DNA of 64,000 nucleotides, from NCBI GenBank assembly GCA_964020975.1, contig OZ026630.1, forward strand, positions 66,796,477 to 66,860,476, read 5' to 3'. The position numbers and the translations under genes were made by a program. Shown piece after piece: positions 10,480 to 22,559 of the stretch. Under the pieces are notes generated by a model. It had not been told where the DNA came from and made no database searches. It was given only the letters and a program-made list of their open reading frames with translations. Positions within the stretch are counted from its first letter, which is position 1. Every line of letters begins with the position of its first letter. This DNA comes from Hermodice carunculata. Lineage: Eukaryota; Annelida; Polychaeta; Eunicida; Amphinomidae.

Positions 10480-10735
10480 TGTTCTTTGTACACTGTCCTT
10501 TTGTTGAAAACGTAATGGCGGGATATTCGAATTCGGCGTGTTAGGATAGAATCCAGCAAATGTGCTTACCCACCGAGCCCGGCACTCCAGAAACACAGTC
10601 TAGTAAGACACTAAGCCATAAGTAACATGATACACAAAAGGAAGTTGCAGAATTCTCCGAGCAAAATATATAAAAACGACAAAATCCTCAGAGCTCTATC
10701 CAACAAGCTCAGACATCAAGAAGCGCCCTCTGTTG
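10480..10735 (-). other. CR1-B 5' UTR
   Basis: This is 256 bp from the junction with CR1-C to the ORF1 ATG. It starts GGGGGACAACAGAGGGCGC on the minus strand. It presumably carries the internal promoter such elements need. A block similar to the last 50 bp precedes ORF1 of CR1-E. Confidence 0.6.
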
Positions 10736-13187
10736 TCCCCCTTAATAGCATTGAAAGACATTTTCCACTGTTTGCCCCATGTAGAGATATGAACAAGATC
10801 TGCGTTCATCCGAACTGCAGAGGTAACGGGATCATGGATTATCTCCAGAATGCTAGTGTCATCAGCAAAAAGCTTAATATCACACACAATATTATCAGTT
10901 ATGTCATTAATATAAACTAGGAAAAGAAGAGGCCCCAGAATAGAGCCCTGGGGTACCCCTGCCTGTACAGGAAGCAAGGAGGACGACTGACCACCAATCG
11001 TAACTCTCTGAAAGCGATTTGATAAGTAACTACCGATAAACTGGAGTAAAGCACCTTCAATGCCCAGCTGTCTTAATTTGAAAAGAAGACCCTCATGCCA
11101 CACGCGGTCAAAAGCCTTACTGATGTCGAGAAAAAACATCCTGGCTTCTTTTCGTAGTTCCAGGCCATTATATATGTCATGAACGATTTTGATAAGCTGA
11201 TTGATGGTAGAGTCGTTTTTCTTAAACCCAGAGTTTTTGTGCGTCAGTAGATCGTGACGAATAAAGTACTCGTACAGAATATTAAATATTAAACGTTCGA
11301 AAACTTTGGAAATATTACACAGTAATGAAATAGGGCGATAGTTGCTTTTTACCTGCTTATCGTTCTTTTTGAATACAGGGCACATATTAGATTTTTTCCA
11401 AGAATCTGGAAAGCACGAAGCAGCAAGAGAGAGGTTAAAGAGTTTGGAAAGTGATGGGGAGAGGCCAGAAGCCGTATTCTTTAGGATGAGGTTACCTATA
11501 CCATCGGGTCCCGTAGCAGAGCTGGACTTTAGAGATTGTAAAACCTTTTTAACGTCGTTTTCATCAATTTGGAATTCACTGAGCCTCGCATCGGTGCGAT
11601 ATGAGAAGTCAGGCAGGGGCATAGGATCGTCTTCATGAGGAAGTTTACATTGATTGGCAAAGTAATTATTGAAAACTTCACACTTTTCAACGTTACTGGA
11701 TATTACAGTGCCGTTTTCGAGAAGGGGAGGTATGGAATGATTGAGCTTGGAACCTAGAAAACTCTTGCTGAGGTTCCACCATTTCTTTGGATTAATGATA
11801 TTAGAATCCATTTCACTGCGAATTTTTGAAAAATATGACTTCATGGAACTACGAAGGGCGCTGACTGCAGTGTTGCGCTTCCGTTTATAGAACATGTAGA
11901 GTCTTTCAAGAGTAATAAACTCGATATAAGTAAAGGGACGAATTTTGTTGCTAAAACGTTTGAAACGTTTCCAAGCACGATTTCTCTGTCTAAGTAACTG
12001 TTTAATTTTACAAGTGACCCATGGCTTATCTTTGGGTCGTACAAGGATGTCACGACAAGGGATGAAGTCCTTGCATAAGCCGCTAAAAAGATCTGTCCAG
12101 AAAGATACCACGTCGTTAATATCATCAAAGACTTCAAATCCTGTGTTAAAAGGAGCGTCAAGGGCAGCTTTGTTTAAATCTTCAAAATTAGCTTTCTTGA
12201 AGTCCCAAATTTTCCTTTTGAAGGGGTGGTCTACGCGGCGGGAAATCGAAAAAGTACAAAATACAACTGAGTGATCGGATGTAGAAATGGGTGGTAAGAT
12301 ACCTGAATTTAGAACATAACCTGGTGAATCTGTGATCATGAGATCAAGGATACTTTCAGATACATCGTTTACTCTGGTCGGTTCATTTATTAATTGGAAT
12401 AAGTTATTTTGGGATAAACATTGACTAGGCGCAGTCCTAAGTCGCTATCTGAATGATCAGTATTCCATGACTGGCACCTATCATTAAAGTCACCGGTTAT
12501 GATTAGAGTTTTAGGATTACACTCGAGGGCTGAAGTAATAGAAAGATCGAGCTCCTCAATAAACAAATCTCTGTCTGCGGCATATTGCCCTGGTGGGCGG
12601 TAGTACATACCTAAGAGAACTAAACCGTATTTGAGTCGAAATTCAACCCATAAGCATTCACTGTTGGCAGATTCGAGGTCCGCTCGGTGAGTACAGGGTA
12701 AGTTGTCCCTTACATAGATCGCCACCCCTCCCCCAGTACCCACAGTCCTATCCTTGCGTATGGGCATACCAAAACCATCAATGCATAATAATTCACTGGG
12801 GTAGTTTGAACCTAGCCATGTTTCAGATACAGTAATAACGTCGAGTTTTTCCGAAGTGGCCAAGAGATGTAATTCGTCAAGTTTGTCAGGACTTTTAATG
12901 CTACGGACGTTTGCATGGCAAATTTTGAATTGATTTTGAGTGAATGTATCCGTGGGCCCTGGATTGGGGTGGACATCAAACACGAGCAATTTGCATAAAA
13001 TTTCAGCCACGTGTCTGAGATTACAATATAATTTAAGCAGGAGAAAGGTAGTTAACAATGCAAGAAAATTTAATGCAGGTAAGACATGATCAGGTGTAAA
13101 GGTAGTACAAGATATGATTTTGACCAAGCATTTGCGGTAATAATATGAGCCAATGACAGTTCTATATTGCTGTGTACTTATCCCCAT
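10736..13187 (-). pseudogene. CR1-C ORF2, N-terminal part
   Basis: The ATG at 13187 (MGISTQQYR) matches the CR1-B start. Residues 1-78 are a hydrophobic leader (NFLALLTTFLLLKLY) ending in DVHPNPGP. The endonuclease has NVRSIKS, SETWLG, YYRPPGQ and TGDFNDR. A one-base frameshift near 12420, just before LFQLINEPTR, breaks the frame. The rest then reads on through NYRPISLL, FLDISKAFDRVWH, GVPQGSILGP and FADDTS to the CR1-B junction at 10736. The C-terminal part is at 3098-4180. Apart from the frameshift and the CR1-B insertion I see no other break. Confidence 0.88.
12954..12977 (-). other. 2A-like motif DVHPNPGP in CR1-C ORF2
   Basis: This is D-V-H-P-N-P-G-P at residues 71-78, the same distance from the start (about 80 residues) as in CR1-B, although the hydrophobic leader between has diverged strongly. 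Confidence 0.75.
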
Positions 13188-14593
13188 GGATATAACAGAA
13201 CGTAACAATTATCCGTCAAGATATGGTGCCCAGACAAAGCATGAAAACAAATACTTGAAAATTCTGGTAATATAATCACTGCTGTAGTTATGAAGTAGGG
13301 ATCAGTTAATAAGTCGGTGTACATGGGGTACATACAAGCGTTGTCACAAATACATATATCATAACGCAAATGAGCAAACTGACATACGAATGGAATACAA
13401 ACGACTGACACGAAACATGAAAAACGCATATGTAGCAAGAATATCATGGAGATCACATACATAACAAAAAATAAAAAAGAAAGAAAAAGGAACATGGTTG
13501 TCAAAGTATGAAAAAAACGCAACAGTTGTGACTCTGGATGTAAATGACCAGGAATACATGAATTATGTGTTGACACTCGAGTAGTTGACGTTCACACACA
13601 AGAAATATGGGAACATGTAAACGAAACAATTAAACAAAAAAAATCGTTAGCCGTACATTTGAGAAAATAATTCGATAACATGATCATGTATGTGCACTCT
13701 GAAACCATCATATACACAAAATGCTCGTATATATGTTCATTTGCTGAAGGATTACTTAGATGGATTGATTAAATTTCACATCAAACTTCCAGTGATGGGA
13801 GACATAAATACGACAAGACTGAGTTTAAATACAACTTAACAGGAATAAATATTGACATTGGGTAAATTAATGATCGACAGGTGTAAACAGTAAGTGAACT
13901 GAATGACATAGACGTGAGTGGACACAGGGTTACCTGTACTAGCGGAAACCTGCATGAATGTCACCACAAAACGGCTCTGCAAAGCAGAAAACAATTTCAA
14001 GACACAATATATACCATGTGAAGTTCACACCTTGATGGAACGCAAGTGGCTATAAATGAACGTATTGCGACTTGTAGCAAATAGAGAAAACAATACTGTG
14101 AAAAGCAATACATTGTGATCACGGTGGGAATGACATAATATAAACCCACGGACAATATGAGCTTTGATTGGAGTGCTGACAGGTAGACAACAGAGTAAAC
14201 CGTGTTTTGTTCCACAGCAAGTATTGTGCTTTACTGGACGGTCGAACTGTTTGTTCTTCTTCAGTAAAAAAAAAAAAAGGACCAGACCAGACCAGAAGCT
14301 GGAAATATACATGTATAAAATGCAAGGTGAAACATCACTGTGGAAAAAATTGACTCATGCTGGCAGTCAAGAAAAGTTACAAAGATAGGCCTATACATGT
14401 TTGAATATAATATGCACAATGAGAGAACGGCAGAAAGAATGTACTAATAACGATATTTTGGTATTACATAAAGCACTGGGATGTATGTAAAGATATCAGA
14501 ACTGAAAACTTATTAACTTGAAGTCCAAATAATATCTTGGATAGAAGTCCAGGCAATGCATTTGAGAATTCGTATTGGCCAGAGGGCGAACGT
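13188..14593 (-). other. CR1-C inter-ORF spacer, 1406 bp
   Basis: This is non-coding, with no similarity to the CR1-B spacer obvious by eye, but nearly the same length. It has an A13 run at about 14266. Short frames present are rich in Cys and hydrophobic residues but none is convincing. Confidence 0.65.
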
Positions 14594-15305
14594 TCACTTA
14601 TGAAACGCGTTGAGGTCCTCTTTGTTGTGTATTTGGACAACACGACCTGGAGTCGCAGTGCCCCATGCATTCAGTTCGCGCACATAAATGCGTCCGTCTT
14701 TTGACCAGCAAGAGTCTATCAGTTTGTTTCGCCTCATACCTCGCGCTAAGAACATGATGTGGGCCCTCTTGCGTGTAAGATCCTCTGAGACGAAAACGTT
14801 ATTGTTCTTTTTCCGTGCATCATATACTCTCTGCCTAGCCCGGTATGAGATAAACTTTGCAATGATGGCACGTGGCTTGCCATCACGTTTCTTGCCAACT
14901 CTGTGGGTGCGTCCTATTTCATGCTTTTCCACATTTACACCAAGACTCTTAATATGTTCCAATACTAAATTGTCTGTATCCTCACCTTCTGACTCCGCAT
15001 CTTTTGACCAGAATCTGAGAGCATTCCTGCGACCATACTGTTGCAGCTCGTCCAAATCATACTCCAGTTGTACAATTCTTTTCTCATTTTCCGTGGCTTT
15101 GAAGTCGGATACTTTGAACTCACTCAGTTCAGTTTCTAGCTTAGTTACTTTTTTCTCCAGTTCTTCGATTTTTTTTGATTGGGCGCTTACCTGGGCTTGG
15201 ACAGCTTCGCCTATGATACGTTTTAGCCACGCTTCTATACGGGGGCTTGTGAGTTTACAGAAAAAGTCATTCATTTCACCATCGTCGACAGTACTTTTAG
15301 GCTGA
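14594..15305 (-). pseudogene. CR1-C ORF1, lacking its N-terminus
   Basis: About 237 codons are open, from within the N-terminal region to a stop after NKEDLNAFHK. A coiled coil (KKIEELEKKVTKLETEL) precedes the RRM/CTD with QYGRRNALRFW, IGRTHRVGKK, KPRAIIAKF and NVFVSEDLTRKR, close to CR1-B ORF1. The open frame reads on upstream into the 3' UTR of CR1-F (about 15310-15406), so those first residues are not part of the original protein. The true start is missing. Confidence 0.8.
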
Positions 15306-15314
15306 ACGCTAACT

Positions 15315-17737
15315 GATAAAGTATCATAAATAATTACTAATAACAATGGGTTCTCCAGACATGGAGAGACGCACAATAATATGTATATACAATACGCACA
15401 AGACATTACAAACTATATGTTACCATACAAATATGCACGAGAAAATAGTGATATCATCATATACAAATATCAATAGTCCATAGGACATGAAAGGCTCAGA
15501 TTGAGAATATAATATACTTAATGACACTTGGCATACTATTCACTATTGACAATAGAGGCTGGGCGTAATTAATGCCAGTAAATCAATAAGTATATATAAT
15601 TAATTATATTTTTGGATAACTTGAAGCTATACGTCATAAGATACACAGCATAAGGAGTGTGTTTCTTATACAATTTGGTCAGTAGGTGACAGGTCACAAT
15701 GACTTAACAGTGAGGAGAGAATAAAACTGCATGATTATGGAAGGGATTAGAAAACAAACCGCCTGCTTTCAACTACATATTTTGTACTGCATCAGATATC
15801 TGTATGTTGAGAAGATCGGGTAGTTCTTTGCTGCCAAAGAGGAATATATGAATCAGTCTTTCGCTAGCTGTGTGGATAATCAGGTCAGGGTGAACGCCAG
15901 GAGATAGAAGAGGTATTGTATTATCCAATAGTTTCTTTCTAAGGGAGGTATATTTCGCACAAAAAAGAAAGAAATGAGTAACGTCTTCAGTTGGGAAACA
16001 GCAGGAGCAGGTAGCACTTGGAACTATATTTACTTTACAGAGGTCAAAGTTAAGCCTGGAGAAGCCTAGCCGTAGCTGGGTTAGGCAGATATTAGAAACA
16101 CGAAGCCCATAGGAGAAAAGGTCGGGGACATTGTCCACAGCCAGCAGGGTTGACTTGAGTTTTGATTTGAAGATTTGCAGCGAGATTGAATCTCTAATGT
16201 CCATAGGTAAGTTGTTCCAAAGTTTGATGGTATCAAGGAGAAAGGAGCTGTCAAAGCGGAGAGTCCTGCACTGGATGGTGCGTATGGGTCTAGAATGACG
16301 TGTTGCTCTACCGAAGTTAGGAAGTGGCAGGAGATTGGTCAGATAAGGAGGAGTAAGATCATGGATCATTTTGTAGAACAGGATTAATTTATAATATTTG
16401 CGACGATTAGCGATGGTAGGCCATCCGAGTTCTTGTAAAAGTTTGATATGAGAAGTGTGTCTTAGGGCACCAGTGCATATTTTTGAATAGATTCGAGTAA
16501 GTCTGACAGCCCTTGACCACAGTTATCGAAGAGGACACAACCATATTCCAGAATTGATCTAACCATAGAGAAATAAAGCCTGACCAGGGTTTTTCGGGAA
16601 AGTTTGAATTTAAACCTGCGAAGGAGTCCAATGCGCTGGTTGGCTTTATTGACGATACGGGTTATGTGAGTATGCCAAGATAAATTACTGCTAAGAGTTA
16701 TACCTAAATGGGTGTGGGAGGTGGCCTCAGGTATAGCTGATGGACCAAGAGGAACAGGTGGATGGGCAGGTTTAATGATTTTGGCAGTGAAGACAACAGA
16801 TAAAGATTTCAAGGCATTGAAACAGACATGCCATAATTTTCCCCAATTTTGGATATGTAGAAGGTTTCTATTTAAGTGGTGGGCAGATTCCGTTGGATTT
16901 TGAACAATTTCTAGCAAGCATGTGTCATCAGCGAAAAGCCTCACATAACAAGAAAGATCGTCAACAAGATCATTGATGTACACTAAAAAAAGAAGTGGAC
17001 CCAGTATGGATCCCTGGGGTACGCCAGCTTCAATAGGCAACCAAGAGGAGGCTTGGCCATGAATGACCACTCGTTGAAATCGATTTGAGAGATAGCTTTC
17101 GATCCATGAAACAATGTTAACAGAGATACCTAGCTGACGTACTTTAAAAAGGAGGCCAGCATGCCAGACTTTGTCGAAGGCCTTAGAAATATCAAGAAAA
17201 ACCATACGCGTTTCTTTGGAATGTTCTAGGCCATAGTAAATGTTAGGGACAATATATACTAGTTGGTTAATTGTAGAATCGTCCGCCTTGAACCCAGAGT
17301 TCTTGGGTGTGAGCAGATTGTTGTCAAATAGGTATTTATAAAGGGCATTGAAGACCAATCGTTCAAATACTTTGGAGACGTTACACAGCAGAGATATTGG
17401 GCGATAATTACTTTTAATCTACTTGTTGGCCTTCTTAAACACGGGGCATGTATGTGCTTTCTTCCAGGAGTCAGGGAAATTGGAAAGGCGGAGAGAGAGA
17501 GATTGGAGATTTTAGTGAGAGGTTTACAAATTAAATCAGCCGTATTTTTAAGTAAAGTTTTCCCTATGTTATCAGGGCCAGACGCAGAGGAGAGCCTAAG
17601 GGAGGAGAGGATTTTCCTCACATTGTCTTCATCAAAGTTGATATAATTTAGGCGTGACTCAGTTCGAAAGGTAAACTGGGACAGGGGTGGGGCGTCAATA
17701 TCGAGAGGAATTCTACATTGGCTTGCAAAGTATTTTG
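15315..17737 (-). mobile_element. CR1-F, 5'-truncated copy with decayed ORF2
   Basis: The 3' UTR (ggttctccagacatggagag block, about 15340) is at the low end. The last about 40 bp of the family terminus are shortened or diverged. ORF2 begins abruptly inside the linker before the RT (KYFASQC, about 17737). Motifs seen are SASGPDNIG, FLDISKAFDKVWH, GVPQGSILGP, FADDTC, LGITLSSNLSWH and the C-x-C-x8-H-x4-C cluster. There are frame changes at about 17350-17480, about 16400-16480 and just before the C-terminal SRRF. It is very similar to CR1-B at protein level and sits against ORF1 of CR1-C. Confidence 0.85.
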
Positions 17738-18587
17738 TAAGATAGAATTTGGAAGGTCTGCCCAATGAAGTATATTGCCATTTATTATCATATGACAAGC
17801 ACTCGGTTTATGGGTTAATGCTGTGAACAATATGCTAGAAATTAACTAGGGGACCATGGGCGTAATGCTGTGCCGCCCACCATCACCAACAAGATCATTT
17901 CCTGAAATGTGTTCCCTCCACGACCTTGAAATATTCATCAAGGTCATCCATATTATGCAATATTAAACTTTCAGATGATACACAATGTGGCACATTTGGT
18001 ATCATTAGCTTATTCTCTATCCAGATATTGAATTAAATATCCTTTTAAAGTGCTTAATGACCTTGAATAATTGGTCAAGTTCACACAATCATTGGGTCAA
18101 TGTGACCCAAAATGTAGGTCATTCAGTAAAGTCTTATGTACAATGTAATCAAGTGTTGTTTTGATCTGCAGGCTCAGTTCTCTCTGCAATTAGCTTTACA
18201 GGTCTGATGACCTCACAAAAATTGATTAAGGTAACTGATATTACATTAAGTACTAGTATATAGACATGGTCTATATATCCTCTACATGTGGCAAGTCTAA
18301 TTCAATACTTTTTGAGATATGGAATGTTATATCTTTAACCACAATTTGGCTCATAGTTTCTGTCAAATTATGGGTGGCGCCACTACTGTCACATGCAACT
18401 GAGATTTTGATCTTCTTCATTATCCCACTAAATTTTATAACGGTCATTCAAATATTTAGGTGGAAATTCTGAAGCCGACACCTTCGGATAACATCTAATC
18501 ACTTTTTCATACGTTTGGATAGTCTGATACTTAAACTAAATGCTCCCAAAAACTCAGATGTGTGAACATAAAATTTATATGAGATTC

Positions 18588-18655
18588 AAGCCCATGCAAA
18601 CATGGGTTTGTTTGCATGGGCATGACAATGAACCATGTCATTGTTTGCACAGTCA
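18588..18655. repeat. cluster of short inverted repeats
   Basis: GCCCATGCAAACA and TGTTTGCATGGGC form 13-bp arms around a 6-nt loop (18591-18622). Immediately after, GACAATGA and TCATTGTT form another pair. This could be a foldback element remnant. Confidence 0.6.
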
Positions 18656-20367
18656 TTAGTCCATGACCCCTGGAAACCAATTGAGCAATTGACAAGGGTC
18701 ACTCACAGGAAACCATTGGCTGTGGAGAGAAGAATGGGCCAATTCAGACTAATCACTACCATTGTTCTAATTACTTTGAAATTCTCTATTGATGTAAAAA
18801 AAAATATCACAATCCACTTACTGGTCCCCAAAACCGTGTGTGAACCCACAGCCAAACAAGCCAAGTGTGGTGTTCCCAAGGTAAAAAAAAGGTGAGATTT
18901 AAACCACAAAATATACTTTTGTTTAATGACAACACCACAGAGGTAAAGCTACAAGTTTATTTCACACAATAATTAAAACACAGGACAGAAGAAATGAGTA
19001 TGTGTCATATTACAGCCATAAATACGTAAGAATTGGCAACTTTTTCTTTAAATGCGATTTTCTCGGAACTGTTTTTTGCTCAACCTCTACAATTTGTATC
19101 TCGCCTCACAAACGTACGAATTGCCCTATCACATTAAAATCAACGGACATTAAAAGAAAAATATCATATCCAGGAACAATTGCCAGGATTTTTTTCTGAC
19201 AACCCCTTCCGTGACTTTTGGAGCAATTTATAGAAGGAAAATGACCAACATGTCAGGACTAAATAAAAAAATTTATAACTTTTTATTTATGCTATTTCAG
19301 GACTTACCATTGGATTCGATCCTGGACATGGATATATGTTTTAAATTTCTTCTGATTTCAACTGGAAAAATATTGTGTGACTTCTGAGCAAAAAATGTGA
19401 AAATATTACCAAGTCAAAAACAATGCTATTAAATCTAAAAAAAAATCCAATCCTGCAAAAAAAAACTCTATGGATACAAATCTATGGATATGTAGTAATC
19501 AGAAAATACATAGGTTTAATGTACTTGTGAAAAAATTAAATGGGTAATTGCGATCCAGAGTTGCCAGTCTCACTTTGCACTAGCTTCAGAGCTTCCATCT
19601 TAAGGATGATAAAGAGCGGTCACAAGATTTTTACATTTTGACCCACATTTTACATAATATTATAGGTTGGCGCCACCAAGATCAAACTGGACCTACATTT
19701 TCATACATTGATCAGTCCTCAAAGTTAAATGGGGCTGTAGACTGTATCTCGCTCACAAGAAAAATGTTAACAGACTGGCGGACGGACCGGCATGACTGAT
19801 CATATAAGCTCTGCGACGTGTAGTCGGCGGAGCTAAAAACCAGAAAGGAACTCATCTCGAGGTGTGGTGTTTATTCGCAGAGGACTTCCTAATCCTGTTC
19901 AGTAGTGGTCAATATTCCTGGAAATTATTTAATATGTATGCTCAGATACCTTTAATTTACAAATGCTGGCACATATGCATAGATTCTATAAAATACCACT
20001 AAGTCTTGTTTTTGGTAAGTAAAGAATGCCCCCAAACATATACATGGCGCCAATAATTAATTACATATGTTTGAGTGGGGTCATTTACTGGGATAGTGCA
20101 ATCAAGAAACTTATATTACCTAATACGGTGGAACTAAAATCTTCATAATTCGAGTCCCCAAGACAATATTTTTGCCTCCTGTTAAAGGGTTTCTTATACT
20201 GTAAATTCTTTCTGTGTACCGGCACTATTTCTGCCTCAAAAACCCTCATTCAATAGAGATGTCAAGTAAAGTGGCTAATCATTAGCTCTGGCCAGTAACG
20301 TCGGTTAGTCTCACCAGCAAATCCTTTGATGTTATTGGAGTCATGAAGCAAAATTTGCACCCACCCA

Positions 20368-20472
20368 CACGCCCTACCCACACGTTTACAATGTCAATTT
20401 TGGCTGACGGTATCTTAATGTCGCTACACACATGCCCTCCCCACATGTTTACAATGTCAATCTTGGCTGACG
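20368..20472. repeat. direct repeat, two copies of about 45 bp
   Basis: The blocks cacacgccctacccacacg/tttacaatgtcaattttggctgacg and cacatgccctccccacatg/tttacaatgtcaatcttggctgacg occur about 57 bp apart. No function is suggested. Confidence 0.75.
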
Positions 20473-21141
20473 TCATACTGTGTAAATCTCCCAATTTTTT
20501 TGGTGCACACCAAAGTCCTTGATGTCATTGATAAGTAAAAAGGACCAAACCTCTTTTCCTTGTGCCGACCCTATCATCTAACCAGCTCCATGTGAGAAAT
20601 GCTAAGCTCTCCAGTCTCCAAGTGGGATTGTTGACTAAATGTGGACAATGGGTCAAAGGAGCGTTGAACTTATGAAGGCAATATAAACTGACTGAGCCGA
20701 TTCGTTAACGGCAGGCAGTTGCAAAACATTGCGTGCCAGTCACACACTACGGTGTAGTGTCTCCCCCTCAGTTCAAAATAATCTGCCCCTCCCACCCATA
20801 ATGAACGTGTCGTTCTGCGAACAGAGTTCGGTCTCCTCGCGTTCTTTTTATCTTAGGCCCAAGATATTGTTTTTCTTACGGCTTGTCGGGGGTTGTGGTT
20901 TTTTTAAATAATATAGAACCGCAAGAATGAAATATGTTATGACATTTATAACATTACCAACAAAGTTATTGATTTAAATTTGATGTTTTGACAAACTTTA
21001 AGTGTTAAACAAAATATATTGTATAATTCTGCAAAACAGAATTCCATGCTGAGACCAATTGCAATTCTGCAAAAACCTCCAAAAGAGAATCAATATAGGG
21101 AGATTGGAATAATGAGAAACAAAGCCCAGATAATTACCATA

Positions 21142-21345
21142 GGGAACTGACGGTGTGGAAGTCCTTTCTGTTGTTGGAAATCGCGGTGCGCTCATGGGCC
21201 CAGGTTGTTGTGTTGAGAACGGCACTCTGCTCATGGGCACAGGTTGTGTTGAGAACAACATTCTGGTCATGGGCTCAGGTTCTTGCCTTGGAAATTGCAC
21301 TGAGAGCACAGGTTCAGGCTCAGGCTCAGGCTCAGGTGTGCTGCC
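21142..21345 (-). CDS. possible host exon with proline-rich repeats
   Basis: On the minus strand a frame open from about 21345 reads (EP)4, then units of 12-13 residues: QEPEPMTRMLFSTQ, PVPMSRVPFSTQQ, PGPMSAPRFPTTE, ending TSTPSVPYG. The codon pattern keeps the peptide repeat while bases vary. A 'tttgtgattttaaggcag' stretch upstream could serve as a splice acceptor, and ATG|GTAATT downstream (about 21142) as a donor. No family is recognised. A decayed minisatellite with a chance open frame is the main alternative. It is the best host-exon candidate in the 18-27 kb stretch, but weak. Confidence 0.3.
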
Positions 21346-22315
21346 TTAAAATCACAAATATTAACGTTTTTCACCTTGGACAGATATCTTGAAGTTTTGA
21401 GTGTGCTTAGATTCTGCCCTTTGGAATATAATTCAAGAAACCCTTTCACAAGCAAACTGTTCTGTCGGAATTTGGCAACTGGTGTCGTGTTGTAACTATA
21501 TCGATTCTACCTACGGCCGTTAATGGTGGTGTCAGCTACTTGTGTGGATTGGAATACTTACCCAGAAAGCTGTATATTATAAATGTGTACAAAGCTGATA
21601 TAATGCTAAAGCAAGACTCCACATTGGTATTGGTGAGATCAGAGTCCCAATGATTATCTTCTTTTTTCAAAATGCGTGAATCAGTATATCATTTTTTTCC
21701 GTGGTCGTCTTTTAGTTTTTGTTCATCATGCTTTGCATCATTATGCAGCATACTGTATTCGGAATAACGTGAATCTATTTCATTAGACTTTAATCTGATT
21801 TCAAAAAGTACTGGACCAACATTTATTCATCAAGTGTGCCTACGGACAATCAAACATGCTTGCAGGAAAACACACTATGACGCTTAGACTATGCAAGGGT
21901 CTCTTTTTAAGTTGTTCAATTTTCGTTTTAGAGATAGCCTGTAGATACAAACCTATACAACAATGTGAGGGATGGAATACTGATATTTTAAAAAAGTCCA
22001 AAATATTATTACTCCAAGGTAGGGTAAGTTTTCCTCGTTTTTGTGAATGCAAGATCCGTAAGTTTACATACAGATCATGTGGGGTTGTCCGTTCATTTTT
22101 TCTTGGCTTATTTACCACAGAAAGACCTTCATATCTTACCGGTCGTCGCTACGCATGAAGCCATGAGAACAAGAACAAGAGCCGAATACAAACATCGCCA
22201 ATGGAATCTGCCTCCGTTTGGACTCATTGTACGCATATGTTTACCCCTGAAAAGAAATATACGCTTTATAAAGAAGTAGCACAACGCGGGACCGTTTACA
22301 AGATATGTTAAAACT

Positions 22316-22480
22316 GGTTGGGGGTGTTGGGGTATTGGGGGGGGGGGAGTGTTTTCTGTTTTTGTTTTTTTGGGGGGGGATTTGTTTTTTATTCCTTTTT
22401 TGGTTTGTTTGGTTTTGGGGTTTCTTGGTTTTGTTTTTTGGGGGGGGGGTGGTTGGGGTTGTTGTTTTTTATTTCTTTTG
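22316..22480. repeat. G/T-rich low-complexity tract
   Basis: Runs of G8-G10 are interspersed with T-rich blocks on the plus strand. Several G runs lie close enough to permit quadruplex structures on the plus strand. No gene was seen. Confidence 0.85.
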
Positions 22481-22559
22481 TTTTTTATTCTGTTGCTTCA
22501 CACTGTTTTCTATGTGCATTACCGTTACGTATTAAGTATCAAGCATGACTCGAGTTTTG

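Larger units (their letters stand above)
4181..10735 (-). mobile_element. CR1-B, full-length two-ORF LINE with both ORFs open
   Basis: The layout on the minus strand is: 5' UTR (10735-10480), ORF1 (10479-9577), spacer (9576-8099), ORF2 (8098-4571), 3' UTR (4570-4181). The 3' end carries the family terminus (aaataaatatgtttaaat plus short A/T repeats). It sits inside the ORF2 of CR1-C with CTTAAT at both ends, and the interrupted host frame resumes beyond it. Both proteins are uninterrupted, which argues for recent insertion. Membership of the CR1 group of the Jockey superfamily rests on APE-type endonuclease, FADDT and GVPQGSILGPLLF motifs, the tail type and the short target duplication. The exact clade needs a tree. 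Confidence 0.88.
10736..15312 (-). mobile_element. CR1-C, 5' part (continues at 2755-4180)
   Basis: This segment contains most of ORF2 (10736-13187), a 1.4-kb spacer (13188-14593) and ORF1 without its N-terminus (14594 to about 15305). ORF2 is cut after SFNAIK by CR1-B. At the other end ORF1 runs into the 3' terminus of CR1-F, so the 5' end of CR1-C is displaced or lost. CR1-C is clearly older than CR1-B. Confidence 0.85.
17738..20990. other. intergenic, unassigned repeats
   Basis: No gene was recognised. It contains the inverted repeat cluster at 18588-18655, several A-rich runs, a stretch near 19780-19850 ending in 'cggcggagctaaaaacc' that looks like the end of an old dispersed repeat, and the direct repeat at 20368-20472. 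Confidence 0.5.

Noticed and set aside
10480-10596. Upstream extension of CR1-B ORF1 to a GTG at 10596
   Set aside because: The extension has no ATG and no counterpart in CR1-E, while the ATG at 10479 has a strong context and a conserved upstream block.
15306-15406. N-terminal extension of CR1-C ORF1 (MSCAYCIYILLCVS...)
   Set aside because: It is read-through into the 3' UTR of CR1-F, whose shared 3' block lies at about 15340-15400.
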